From positions 186,001 to 250,000 of the forward strand of contig NZ_JBJHDO010000006.1 in NCBI RefSeq assembly GCF_050958605.1: 64,000 nucleotides of DNA, in the 5' to 3' direction. The notes beneath the pieces were generated by a model. The model had not been told where the DNA came from. It did no database searches and worked only from the letters and a program-made list of their open reading frames with translations. Shown here piece after piece: positions 8,994-16,786 of the stretch. The number at the start of each line of letters is the position of its first letter. The stretch's first letter is position 1. Both the position numbers and the translations under genes were made by a program. The DNA comes from G016756615 sp050958605 (lineage in GTDB: Bacteria > Pseudomonadota > Alphaproteobacteria > Rhizobiales > Rhizobiaceae).

Positions 8994-9653
8994 CTAAACG
9001 CGTACCCCGTCGATGCCCCGCGCCATGCGCCGTTCCAGCCAGCGCATAGACGTGGAGATGGCGAGCGCCATGAGAAAATAGAGCACCAGGATGGTTGCGA
9101 AGGGCACCAGCGTGCTGCCGGTCTGGGCGCGCACGACCTGCGCCTGGAAGGTCATGTCGGTGAGCGAAATCAGCGAGACCACAGCCGTGGCTTTGAGAAG
9201 CTCGATGGCGTTGTTGCCGAAGGTCGGCATCATGAGAAGCAGCGCCTGCGGCAGGATGACGTGGCGCATCGACTGCCAGCGGCCGAGATTGAGCGCCACG
9301 CAGGCTTCATATTGTTCCTTGCCGATCGATTGAACCGCGCCGCGCACCACCTCGGCTCCATAGGCCCCGACGTTCAATCCGAGCGCCAGCACGCCGGCCT
9401 GGAAAGGCGTGAGCTCGAAGCCGGCGAAGGGCAGCACGAAGTAGGCCCAGAACAACTGGACGAAGATGGAGGTGCCGCGGAAGAATTCGATATAGGCGGT
9501 CGCGAGCGACCGCACGACGAAGAAGCGCGACAGCCTTCCGAGCCCGGCTATGAACGCCATGACGAGGGCCAGCGCGCAGCCCATCAGCGTGAGCTGGATC
9601 GTCACGACCGCGCCGTCCAGGATCAGGCCGAGATAGCCGGACCATTGGGTCAT
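8994..9653 (-). CDS. ehuC: Ectoine/hydroxyectoine ABC transporter permease EhuC
   Basis: A 219-residue HisM-type permease, partner of EhuD. EFFRGTSIFVQLFWAYF is the signature helix region and EQYEACVALNLGRWQSMRHV the EAA loop. GFELTPFQAGVLALGLNVGAYGAEVVRG is typical of the Ehu subgroup. It is separated from ehuB by 256 bases that hold a palindromic repeat, so its expression may differ from that of the binding protein even if one transcript covers both. Confidence 0.92.
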   Translation of the reverse strand: MTQWSGYLGLILDGAVVTIQLTLMGCALALVMAFIAGLGRLSRFFVVRSLATAYIEFFRGTSIFVQLFWAYFVLPFAGFELTPFQAGVLALGLNVGAYGAEVVRGAVQSIGKEQYEACVALNLGRWQSMRHVILPQALLLMMPTFGNNAIELLKATAVVSLISLTDMTFQAQVVRAQTGSTLVPFATILVLYFLMALAISTSMRWLERRMARGIDGVRV

Positions 9654-9699
9654 AGAGTGAAATGCCTTCCGCTTGCAGGATTGGTTCTTGTACCGGCGG

Positions 9700-9890
9700 C
9701 AATAGGGATTGCCCTTCGGGCCAGCCCCCTATCCGCCTGCCGGCACCTTCTCGCCGCTCGCGGAGAGAAGACCGATGTCGTCTTCGCCTTCGCCAATCGC
9801 CCACCGTCGGCGACTGGCGAAACCCAAACGGCCGTGTTTCTCTCGCCGCCACACGAGGAGAGATGTCCGGCAGGACAGTAAGCGGCAACT
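9700..9890. repeat. Palindromic intergenic repeat between ehuC and ehuB
   Basis: The 256-base gap holds a large imperfect inverted repeat. The outer arms are CCTGCCGGCACCTTCTC at 9736-9752 and GAGAGATGTCCGGCAGG at 9857-9873 (13 of 17 positions complementary), with inner material around TTCGCCAATCGCC and TTTCTCTCGCC. I recognise the arms, including GTCCGGCAGGACAGT, as a palindromic family common in Mesorhizobium genomes. Its RNA would fold into a long hairpin between ehuB and ehuC. Confidence 0.6.
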
Positions 9891-9909
9891 CGGGACGTCA
9901 CGGCATTTG

Positions 9910-10767
9910 CTACTGAGCGGCGCAGAGTTTCTCGCGGGTGGTCGACATCGCCGCCGCAGCAGAGAAGCCGTAAGGCTCGATGATCTTCGCGAATTCGCCG
10001 GACTCCTTCAGCTTGGCGAGTTCCACGTCGAAGGCATCGCGCAGGGCCTCGTCGCCTTTCCGGAAGGCGGCGCCGTCGCAATAGACGGGCGCGCCGACCA
10101 CCGGAGCGATCACCTCGAGGTTCGGGTCGTTCGCCTTCTTGACGAGGTCGTTGATCGACAGGACCGGCAGCGAATAGACATCGATACGCCCGTCCTGGAC
10201 CATCTTCAAACCGCTCTGGCCGTCGGGAACGACGATCACGCGCTCGCGTGGCACGCCGGCATCGAGCGCAAGCTTTTCCTCGGTGCCGCCGCCCGGCGCG
10301 CCGATCGTGGCAGACGGATCCTTGGCGATGTCGGCGTAGCTCTTGAAGCCCTTCGGATTGCCCTTCTTCAGCAGGAAGGCTTCGGCGTCGCAGAGAACCG
10401 GCTCGGAATAGGCGACCGCCGCGCAACGTTCCGGCTTCATGAACAGGCCGGCGGTCACGACGTCGTGGCGACGCGCCTGAAGGCCGGGGATCATCGCGCC
10501 ATATTCGGATATCGAAGCGACGATCTCCGGCACGCCAAGCCGCTTGAAGACTTCACGCGCCACGTCCGGCGCGGCGCCGGAGACCTTGCCGTCGGCGGCG
10601 ACGGCTGTGAAGGGCGGCTCGTTGGCGATTGCGACGCGCGCAAAGCCCTGCGCCTTCAACTGCTCGAGCTTGTCGTCGTCGGCCGAGCTCGGCGCCGATG
10701 CAAGGAAGGCGGCGACCAGTGCGACTGCGCCGGCCCCGCCGGCAAATACTCCCAAAAGCTTCCTCAT
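9910..10767 (-). CDS. ehuB: Ectoine/hydroxyectoine substrate-binding protein EhuB
   Basis: A 285-residue periplasmic binding protein of the extracellular solute-binding family 3. A signal peptide of about 30 residues ends near LASAPSSADDD. FARVAIANEPPFTAVAADGKVSGAAPDV is the family opening, and GLFMKPERCAAVAYSEPVLCDAEAF the hinge region. It binds ectoine and hydroxyectoine for the EhuC-EhuD channel. The start is the ATG at 10765-10767, preceded by AGGAGG a little further than usual. The gene lies 64 bases downstream of ehuA, and the palindromic repeat begins just after its stop. Confidence 0.93.
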   Translation of the reverse strand: MRKLLGVFAGGAGAVALVAAFLASAPSSADDDKLEQLKAQGFARVAIANEPPFTAVAADGKVSGAAPDVAREVFKRLGVPEIVASISEYGAMIPGLQARRHDVVTAGLFMKPERCAAVAYSEPVLCDAEAFLLKKGNPKGFKSYADIAKDPSATIGAPGGGTEEKLALDAGVPRERVIVVPDGQSGLKMVQDGRIDVYSLPVLSINDLVKKANDPNLEVIAPVVGAPVYCDGAAFRKGDEALRDAFDVELAKLKESGEFAKIIEPYGFSAAAAMSTTREKLCAAQ

Positions 10768-10831
10768 GTTCCCAACTCCTCCTGTTTCTTCCAGACTGTC
10801 TCTTGGCGGCGCTCACGCCGCGGCATGGCGA

Positions 10832-11617
10832 TCAGACCCGGTGTCCGGCCGCTATGATCTTGCGCAGGAAGGCCTGTGTTCGTTCCTGCTTGGGATGGCG
10901 GAAAATCTCGTCGGGCTTGCCTTCCTCGACGATGCGGCCACGATCGAAAAACAGGACGCGATCGGCGAAATCGTGAGCAAACCCCATTTCGTGGGTGACG
11001 AGCAGCATGGTCATGTCGGTCTCGGCCGCGAGCTTGCGCATGACGTTCAGCACTTCCTCGACCAGTTCGGGATCGAGGGCGGAAGTCACCTCGTCGAACA
11101 GCATGATCTTCGGAGAAAGCGCCAGGGCGCGGGCGATCGCGACGCGCTGCTTCTGCCCTCCGGAAAGCTGCGCCGGCATGGCCTTGGCCTTGTCGGCCAT
11201 CCCCACCATATCGAGGAGCTCCATCGCCCGCTTCTCGGCATCGGCGCGCCGGACGCCCTTGGTCAGCATCGGCGCGAGCGTGACATTGTCGAGCACGCAT
11301 TTGTGCGGGAACAGGTTGAAGAGCTGGAACACCATGCCGATCTTGCGGCGCATGCGCGTCAGATGGCCCTCGTCGGCGGGGACGAGACTGCCCTCGCGCT
11401 CGACATGATAGAGCTGCTCGCCGTCGATGCGGATATGGCCGCCATCGATGCGCTCCAGGGTCATCAGGATGCGCAGGATGGTGGTCTTGCCCGAGCCGGA
11501 TGGACCGATCAGCGCGAGCTTCTCACCCGGCATGACCTGCATCGACAATCCGTCCAGCACCTTGAAGGCGCCGAAACTTTTGGTGATGCTGTCGATTTCG
11601 ATGATGGGGGCCGACAT
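10832..11617 (-). CDS. ehuA: Ectoine/hydroxyectoine ABC transporter ATP-binding protein EhuA
   Basis: A 261-residue ATPase of the polar amino acid importer class. Walker A is GPSGSGKTT at about residues 38-46, the signature is LSGGQKQRVAIARALAL, and Walker B is IMLFDEVTSALDPE, followed by LLVTHEMGFA with the switch histidine. It powers EhuC-EhuD. It is the first gene of the operon ehuA-ehuB-ehuC-ehuD-eutA-eutB-eutC-doeA-doeB. The region just upstream holds two matching 12-base motifs proposed as EnuR operators. Confidence 0.94.
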   Translation of the reverse strand: MSAPIIEIDSITKSFGAFKVLDGLSMQVMPGEKLALIGPSGSGKTTILRILMTLERIDGGHIRIDGEQLYHVEREGSLVPADEGHLTRMRRKIGMVFQLFNLFPHKCVLDNVTLAPMLTKGVRRADAEKRAMELLDMVGMADKAKAMPAQLSGGQKQRVAIARALALSPKIMLFDEVTSALDPELVEEVLNVMRKLAAETDMTMLLVTHEMGFAHDFADRVLFFDRGRIVEEGKPDEIFRHPKQERTQAFLRKIIAAGHRV

Positions 11618-11641
11618 GCCCCTGACGATGGGGAAGTCAGC

Positions 11642-11676
11642 AAATCATGTCAATTGGTAAAATAATATCATGACAA
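11642..11676 (-). promoter_or_regulatory. Candidate EnuR operator: two direct copies upstream of ehuA
   Basis: Read on the minus strand, TTGTCATGATAT (complement of 11665-11676) and TTGACATGATTT (complement of 11642-11653) agree at 10 of 12 positions. They lie 23 bp apart centre to centre, about two helical turns, 25-59 bases before the ehuA start. Direct repeats at helical spacing are usual for dimeric MocR/GntR regulators. A third similar site covers the enuR start codon. Binding by EnuR is inferred. Confidence 0.5.
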
Positions 11677-11714
11677 TATTTCCGGACGCCGCCTGTTCGA
11701 GGCGTCCGGAACCT

Positions 11715-11817
11715 AAGCAGACATTCGTGGGCTGCCCCGCGAATGTCCACTCAGGCTCTTTTGTTGTCGCAGGTTCTCGTCGCAAAACCGTGGGGCACTT
11801 TTGCGGAAACTGCTTAG
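11715..11817. repeat. Mosaic intergenic repeat with hairpin and terminal inverted repeats, copy 2
   Basis: A unit of about 102 bp bounded by TAAGCAG (11715-11721) and its complement CTGCTTA (11810-11816). A hairpin at 11721-11748 (12 bp, one T-G pair, loop CTGC) is followed by CTCAGG and the tract GTCGCAAAACCGTGGGGCAC shared with copy 1. The right terminus overlaps the enuR stop codon at 11814-11816. It separates enuR from the ehu operon promoter. Confidence 0.55.
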
Positions 11818-13199
11818 ATCGCTAGCAGCAGCGGCTCCGGATCTCCCTGCAACAGCCGGGCAACCGTGCCCAGGCCGCTACGCAGTTCGCCCTCGGTCGT
11901 CGAGCCGAGCGAGATCCGCACGGCCGGGTGCCACGGGGTCTGTCCCGTCCGGAACGAGACGCCGGGCGCGATCGCCACGCCCTGCAGCCGGGCCTGGGCG
12001 ACGAACCCCTCCTCGGTGCGGTCATCGGGCAGCGGCAGCCATACATGCAGGCCGCTGCGGTGAGCGAGATAATTGAGGCCCTTCAGCATCTCCGCTGCGA
12101 TATCATGCCGGCGCGAAAGGGCTTCGCGCTGCCATCGCACCAACTCCATGGCGGTGCCGTCGACGACCCAGCGCGAGGCGATTTCAGCGACCATGGGGGT
12201 CGCCATCCAGTTGGAGACCAGGTGACGGTTGGCGACCGCCGCAACATAGCGGTCCGGCGCCACGAGATAGCCGATGCGCAGGCCCGGCACGGTGATCTTG
12301 GTGAAGCTCGTCACGTAGAGCGTCCGCTCCGGGGCATAGGCCGCGACCGGCGGAGCTCTCCCCTCCACCAACGGGCCGAGCACGTCGTTCTCGATAACGG
12401 CGATGTCGTGCCGACGCGCGACTTCGGCAAGCGCCTCGCGGCGCACGGCGCTCATCAGCGTTGCCGTGGGATTGATCACGGAAGGCTGGACGAAGACGGC
12501 CCGGATGTCCGCGCGATGACACGCTTCGTCCAAAGCCTCGGGCACGATGCCGTCCCCGTCGATCGGCAATCCCTCCAGATTGAAGCCGAGATAGGTGGCG
12601 AGCGGTACCAGTGTATGATGGCCGATAGCTTCGGTCGCGACGGTCGATCCGGGCGGCGCGACGCTCATCAGCGCCACCGTCATGCCGGCGGTCGCGCCAT
12701 TGGTGAGGCTGATATTCTGGGGCGCGACGGACAAACCGCACTCCCTGAGCCAGTCCACCCCGACGGCTCTATGTCGTGGAAAAATGACATTCGGCCGGAA
12801 GGAGAGCGCGGCACTCGACGGCAGCGCTTCCGCCAGCCAGGCCAGAGCGCCCTTTATTCGCTCATGATGCATCGGTTCGCAGACCGGCTTCAGGATCGAC
12901 AGGTCGATCACTTCGCCGGGCCGCTCCGGAAGATAGGGCGGCTCCGGCTCGCGTTGCCTCGTCTGGACGAAACTGCCGCGGCCGATCTCGCCGGACACAA
13001 GGCCGCGGCGGATCAGTTCCTCATAAGCGCGGCTCACCGTCTGGACCGAAAGCGACAGATCGTCAGCGAGCCGCCGATGCGTCGGCAGCCGCGTCCCGTT
13101 GGGCAGGCGTCCGTCATGGATCGCGCGCGCGAACTGGTCGGCCAGCGAAAGATAAGCCGGACGCCGAATGAGACTCGGATCGGGACGCCACAATGTCAT
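11814..13199 (-). CDS. enuR: MocR-type PLP-dependent regulator EnuR
   Basis: A 461-residue fusion of a GntR winged helix (about 10-78; LADDLSLSVQTVSRAYEELI is the recognition region) and an aminotransferase-I domain. The PLP lysine is K301 in SFTKITVPGLRIGYL. In characterised EnuR proteins PLP forms an internal aldimine that reacts with N-alpha-acetyl-diaminobutyrate or diaminobutyrate, which relieves repression of ectoine uptake and catabolic genes. The start ATG at 13197-13199 gives MTLWRPDPSL; an upstream extension would run into the doeX control region. It is divergent from doeX. A candidate EnuR site covers its start codon, suggesting autoregulation. Confidence 0.92.
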   Translation of the reverse strand: MTLWRPDPSLIRRPAYLSLADQFARAIHDGRLPNGTRLPTHRRLADDLSLSVQTVSRAYEELIRRGLVSGEIGRGSFVQTRQREPEPPYLPERPGEVIDLSILKPVCEPMHHERIKGALAWLAEALPSSAALSFRPNVIFPRHRAVGVDWLRECGLSVAPQNISLTNGATAGMTVALMSVAPPGSTVATEAIGHHTLVPLATYLGFNLEGLPIDGDGIVPEALDEACHRADIRAVFVQPSVINPTATLMSAVRREALAEVARRHDIAVIENDVLGPLVEGRAPPVAAYAPERTLYVTSFTKITVPGLRIGYLVAPDRYVAAVANRHLVSNWMATPMVAEIASRWVVDGTAMELVRWQREALSRRHDIAAEMLKGLNYLAHRSGLHVWLPLPDDRTEEGFVAQARLQGVAIAPGVSFRTGQTPWHPAVRISLGSTTEGELRSGLGTVARLLQGDPEPLLLAI

Positions 13200-13204
13200 G
13201 ATTT
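13193..13204 (+). promoter_or_regulatory. Third EnuR-like site over the enuR start codon
   Basis: ATGTCATGATTT matches TTGACATGATTT from the ehuA promoter at 10 of 12 positions and contains the complement of the enuR ATG. Binding here could block enuR translation start or promoter clearance and also influence the divergent doeX-doeC-doeD genes. Confidence 0.4.
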
Positions 13205-13222
13205 CATTTGAGATCAAAATCA

Positions 13223-13267
13223 GTGCAATTGACAATGGGAATCTTGCCGCGCCATGGTGAATTGCAC
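13223..13267. promoter_or_regulatory. Candidate DoeX (AsnR) operator: inverted repeat between enuR and doeX
   Basis: GTGCAATTGAC at 13223-13233 and the complement of 13257-13267, GTGCAATTCAC, are identical at 10 of 11 positions and inverted. Their centres are 34 bp apart, close to three helical turns, as expected for Lrp/AsnC octamers wrapping DNA. CAATTGACA recurs before ehuA at 11648-11656. The palindrome lies in the divergent intergenic region. Confidence 0.5.
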
Positions 13268-13286
13268 CGCAATCATGGAAAGACCG

Positions 13287-13769
13287 ATGGCGATCAGGCT
13301 GGATTCGATCGACCTCAAGATCCTCGACGCGATCCAGCGCGACGGACGCATCACCAAGCTGGCGCTCGCCGAAAAGGTCGGCCTGTCGCCGACGCCCTGC
13401 TGGCTACGCTTGCGGAAACTCGAGAAGGCAGGAATCATCACCGGCTATCATGCACGCGTCGCGATCCGGCAGATCGCGCCCGCCGCCACCGTGCTGATGG
13501 AGGTGACGCTCGGCAGTCATCGGCAAGCCGACTTCGACCGGTTCGAGAAGGCCGTGCGCGACATTCCGGAGATCGTTGCCTGCTGGGCGCTGGGCGGCGG
13601 CGTCGACTACATCCTCAAGGTGATGACGCCCGACATCGATGCCTACCAGCGCCTTGTCGACGCGCTGCTCCAGCGCGAGATCGGCATCGACCGCTATTTC
13701 ACCTATATAGTCACCAAGGCGGTGAAGGAGGACCACGTCCTGCCGGTGGCGGAACTGGTTGGCACCTAG
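13287..13769 (+). CDS. doeX: Lrp/AsnC-family regulator DoeX (AsnR)
   Basis: A 160-residue regulator. The helix-turn-helix is at about 5-55 (LDSIDLKILDAIQRDGRITK then LAEKVGLSPTPCWLRLRKLE). The C-terminal RAM ligand domain contains VLMEVTLGSHRQADFDRFEK and WALGGGVDYILKV. In ectoine clusters this protein acts with EnuR, as a feast/famine-type activator. The ATG at 13287 is preferred to those at 13254 and 13275 because GGAAAG precedes it and the operator-like inverted repeat would otherwise lie inside the coding region. A hairpin overlaps its stop codon. Confidence 0.87.
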   Translation: MAIRLDSIDLKILDAIQRDGRITKLALAEKVGLSPTPCWLRLRKLEKAGIITGYHARVAIRQIAPAATVLMEVTLGSHRQADFDRFEKAVRDIPEIVACWALGGGVDYILKVMTPDIDAYQRLVDALLQREIGIDRYFTYIVTKAVKEDHVLPVAELVGT

Positions 13770-13783
13770 AGAATCTCTCTAGG
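13765..13783. terminator. Stem-loop at the end of doeX
   Basis: CCTAGAGA, loop ATC, TCTCTAGG: a perfect 8-bp stem that includes the doeX stop codon TAG (13767-13769). No T-run follows, so it is at best a weak terminator or an mRNA end stabiliser ahead of doeC. Confidence 0.35.
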
Positions 13784-13885
13784 TAACCGCCAGGTCTTCA
13801 GCCAATCCATCCATCGGCACCGGACGAAACAGTCTCTTTCTCGCGGCAAGGCCCCTAGACTTCCCACAACCAACGGGAGGTTCCC

Positions 13886-15379
13886 ATGTCCGCACATTTC
13901 GCCAGGCCGCGCCGCGACGACGGGCTCGACCGGCTGGCCGACCGTCGCCTGCTGCGCGAACTCGCCTATGTCGACGGGCACTGGACCGCGGACGCCGAAG
14001 GTCGGACCTTCGAGGTGCGCGATCCCGCCAACGGCGAAAGCGTCGCCTGGGTCGCCGCATTGGGAGAGGATGAAACCGGCCGGGCCATCGATGCAGCTTT
14101 CCGCGCGTTCCCGAAATGGCGTGCCTCCCTCCCCCAGGAACGCGCCGCGCTCCTGCGCAGATGGTACGAACTGATCGTCGCCGCCAAGGAGGACCTGGCG
14201 CTTCTGATGACGCTCGAACAGGGCAAACCGCTCGCAGAGGCGCACGGCGAGATCGACTATGCCGCGTCCTTCGTCGAGTGGTACGCAGAGGAGGCGAAAC
14301 GGGTGAATGCCGAGAGCGTCACCAGCCACCTGCCCGATGCGGAGATGATCGTGCGCCGCGAACCGCTCGGCGTCGTCGGCCTCGTCACGCCCTGGAACTT
14401 CCCTGCGGCCATGCTGACACGCAAGGCGGCAGCAGCGCTCGCCGCCGGCTGCACCGTCGTCGCCCACCCATCTTCCCAGACACCGCTCTCGGCGCTCGCG
14501 CTGGCCGAACTCGGCGAGCGCGCCGGCCTGCCCTCCGGCGTCTTCAACGTCGTCACCGGGCAGGCGGAAGCGATCGTCGGCCGGCTGTGCGAAGATGAGC
14601 GTGTGCGGGCGATGAGCTTCACCGGCTCCACGGAGATCGGCCGGCTGATCGCGGGCAAATGCGCCCCCTCCATGAAACGGCTCGTCATGGAACTCGGTGG
14701 ACATGCCCCGCTCATCGTCTTCGCCGATGCCGAGATCGAAAAGGCGGTACGCATCGCGGTAGACGCCAAATTCGCCACGTCCGGCCAGGATTGCCTTGCC
14801 GCCAACCGCATCTATGTCGAGCGTCCGGCCTACGACAAATTCTGCCGCGCATTCGCCGCCCGCATAGCGGCCCTGACGGTCGCTCCGGGCCTGGTCGATG
14901 GCTGCGAGATCGGCCCGCTGATGCATGAGCGCGCTGTCCAGAAGGTCGAGGAGCATGTGGCCGATGCCCTGTCGCGCGGCGCGCGCCTCCTTGCCGGGGG
15001 CAAACGGCACAGCGCCGGCCCGCTGTTCTTCGAGCCCACCTTGCTCGCCGACGTTCCTCCGGCCGCGCTGATCATGCGCGAGGAAACCTTCGGACCCGTC
15101 GCTGCCGTTACGCCCTTCGACAGCGAGGATGAAGCAATTGCCCGCGCCAACGACACCGAATACGGTCTCGTCGCCTATGTCGTGACCGAGAACGGGGCGC
15201 GGCAGCTCCGCATGGGGCGGGCGCTCGACTACGGCATGGTGGCGATCAACCGCGTGAAGATCACCGGCGCGCCGATCCCCTTCGGCGGGATTAAGCAATC
15301 CGGCCTCGGCCGCGAAGGCTCCCGTCATGGGCTCGAGGCCTTCACCGAGCTCAAATATCTCTGCCTGGACGCAGCCTGA
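13886..15379 (+). CDS. doeC: Aspartate-semialdehyde dehydrogenase DoeC (succinate-semialdehyde dehydrogenase family)
   Basis: A 497-residue NAD(P)-dependent aldehyde dehydrogenase that should oxidise aspartate 4-semialdehyde, made from diaminobutyrate by DoeD, to aspartate. The catalytic cysteine is C303 in SGQDCLAANRI and the general base E269 in VMELGGHAP. SFTGSTEIGRLI and FGGIKQSGLGREGSRHG are family blocks. An oddity is VVAHPSSQTPLSALAL around residue 194, where most family members have a lysine (KPS) that helps bind NAD(P); here it is histidine. The start follows GGGAGG. It lies just upstream of doeD. Confidence 0.88.
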   Translation: MSAHFARPRRDDGLDRLADRRLLRELAYVDGHWTADAEGRTFEVRDPANGESVAWVAALGEDETGRAIDAAFRAFPKWRASLPQERAALLRRWYELIVAAKEDLALLMTLEQGKPLAEAHGEIDYAASFVEWYAEEAKRVNAESVTSHLPDAEMIVRREPLGVVGLVTPWNFPAAMLTRKAAAALAAGCTVVAHPSSQTPLSALALAELGERAGLPSGVFNVVTGQAEAIVGRLCEDERVRAMSFTGSTEIGRLIAGKCAPSMKRLVMELGGHAPLIVFADAEIEKAVRIAVDAKFATSGQDCLAANRIYVERPAYDKFCRAFAARIAALTVAPGLVDGCEIGPLMHERAVQKVEEHVADALSRGARLLAGGKRHSAGPLFFEPTLLADVPPAALIMREETFGPVAAVTPFDSEDEAIARANDTEYGLVAYVVTENGARQLRMGRALDYGMVAINRVKITGAPIPFGGIKQSGLGREGSRHGLEAFTELKYLCLDAA

Positions 15380-15401
15380 AACAGATCATTGGAGTAAAGA
15401 C

Positions 15402-16781
15402 ATGCCTGACCGCTCGAACGAACTCGCCGCCTGGGATCGCGACCACTTCTTCCACCCCTCGACCCATATGGGCATGCACGCGCGCGGCGAAGCGCCCAAC
15501 CGCGTGATGGCGGGCGGCGAGGGTGTCTATGTCACCGATATCGAGGGCCGCACCAGCCTCGACGCCTTCGCCGGTCTCTATTGCGTAAATGTCGGTTACG
15601 GCCGCACGAAGATCGCGGATGCCATCGCTGCCCAGGCGAGCCAGCTCGCCTATTATCACGCCTATGTCGGGCACGGCACGGAGGCATCGATCCGGCTCGC
15701 GAAGATGATCATCGATCGCGCGCCGAAGAATATGAGCCGCGTCTATTTCGGCCTCTCCGGCTCGGACGCGAACGAGACCAACATCAAGCTCATCTGGTAC
15801 TACAACAACGTGCTTGGCCGCCCCGAGAAGAAGAAGATCATTTCGCGCTGGCGGGGCTATCACGGCTCGGGCGTCATGACCGGGTCGCTGACCGGGCTGG
15901 AGCTCTTCCACAATGCCTTCGACCTGCCGCGTGCGCCGATCCTCCACACGGAGGCCCCTTACTACTTCCGTCGCGCCGACCGTTCGATGAGCGAAGAGCA
16001 GTTTTCGCAGCATTGCGCCGACAAGCTCGAGGAACTGATCCTTGCCGAAGGACCCGAGACCGTAGCCGCCTTTATCGGCGAACCGGCGCTCGGCACCGGC
16101 GGCATCGTGCCGCCTCCCGCCGGCTATTGGCAGAAGATCCAGGCGGTGCTCAAGAAGTACGACGTGCTGCTGGTCGCCGACGAAGTCGTGACGGGCTTCG
16201 GTCGCCTGGGCACCATGTTCGGCTCCGATCACTACGGCATGGAGTCCGATCTCATCACGATTGCCAAGGGCCTCACTTCCGCCTATGCGCCGCTCTCCGG
16301 CGTCATCGTCTCGGACAAGGTCTGGCGGGTTCTCGTCGAAGGCTCGGACAAGCTCGGCTCGCTCGGCCATGGCTGGACCTATTCGGCGCATCCGATCTGC
16401 GCGGCTGCCGGCATCGCCAATCTCGAACTCATCGACGAGCTCGATCTCGTGCGGAATGCCGGCGAGACCGGCGCCTATTTCCGAAACGGATTGACCGCGG
16501 CACTCGCCGACCACGCCCATGTCGGTGAGGTTCGCGGCGATGGCCTGTTGGCAGCGGTGGAATTCGTGGCCGACAAGGAGGACCGGATCTTCTTCGACGC
16601 AGCCGACAAGATCGGGCCGAAGATAGCCGCAGCGCTTGCCGAACGAGGCGTTATCGGCCGCGCCATGCCGCAAGGCGACATCCTCGGCTTCGCCCCGCCG
16701 CTCTGCCTGACACAGGGGGAAGCCGACGTGATCGTGGACAAGACGGCAGACGCAGTGAAGAGCGTGTTCGCAGGACTGTAA
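15402..16781 (+). CDS. doeD: Diaminobutyrate transaminase DoeD (class III aminotransferase)
   Basis: A 459-residue class III PLP aminotransferase. The PLP lysine is K289 in LITIAKGLTSAYAPLSG, the pyridine-nitrogen aspartate is D260 in LLVADEVVTGFGRLG, and the GSDANETNIKLIWYY segment binds the phosphate. It should move the 4-amino group of L-2,4-diaminobutyrate to give aspartate semialdehyde for DoeC. GGAG seven bases before the ATG at 15402 fixes the start, 22 bases after the doeC stop. Similar enzymes act on beta-alanine or GABA; the context decides. Confidence 0.88.
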   Translation: MPDRSNELAAWDRDHFFHPSTHMGMHARGEAPNRVMAGGEGVYVTDIEGRTSLDAFAGLYCVNVGYGRTKIADAIAAQASQLAYYHAYVGHGTEASIRLAKMIIDRAPKNMSRVYFGLSGSDANETNIKLIWYYNNVLGRPEKKKIISRWRGYHGSGVMTGSLTGLELFHNAFDLPRAPILHTEAPYYFRRADRSMSEEQFSQHCADKLEELILAEGPETVAAFIGEPALGTGGIVPPPAGYWQKIQAVLKKYDVLLVADEVVTGFGRLGTMFGSDHYGMESDLITIAKGLTSAYAPLSGVIVSDKVWRVLVEGSDKLGSLGHGWTYSAHPICAAAGIANLELIDELDLVRNAGETGAYFRNGLTAALADHAHVGEVRGDGLLAAVEFVADKEDRIFFDAADKIGPKIAAALAERGVIGRAMPQGDILGFAPPLCLTQGEADVIVDKTADAVKSVFAGL

Positions 16782-16786
16782 GGAAC

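Noticed and set aside
9910..11617. General amino acid importer instead of an ectoine importer
   Set aside because: The family is shared, but the genes run directly into eutABC and doeAB, so the Ehu assignment is much more likely.
13766..15328. Long open frame on the minus strand opposite doeC
   Set aside because: It mirrors a well-conserved aldehyde dehydrogenase. Long antisense frames are expected in GC-rich DNA, and its translation has no recognisable motifs.
15351..16673. Long open frame on the minus strand opposite doeD
   Set aside because: The plus strand has all aminotransferase motifs; the antisense product is low-complexity and without domains.
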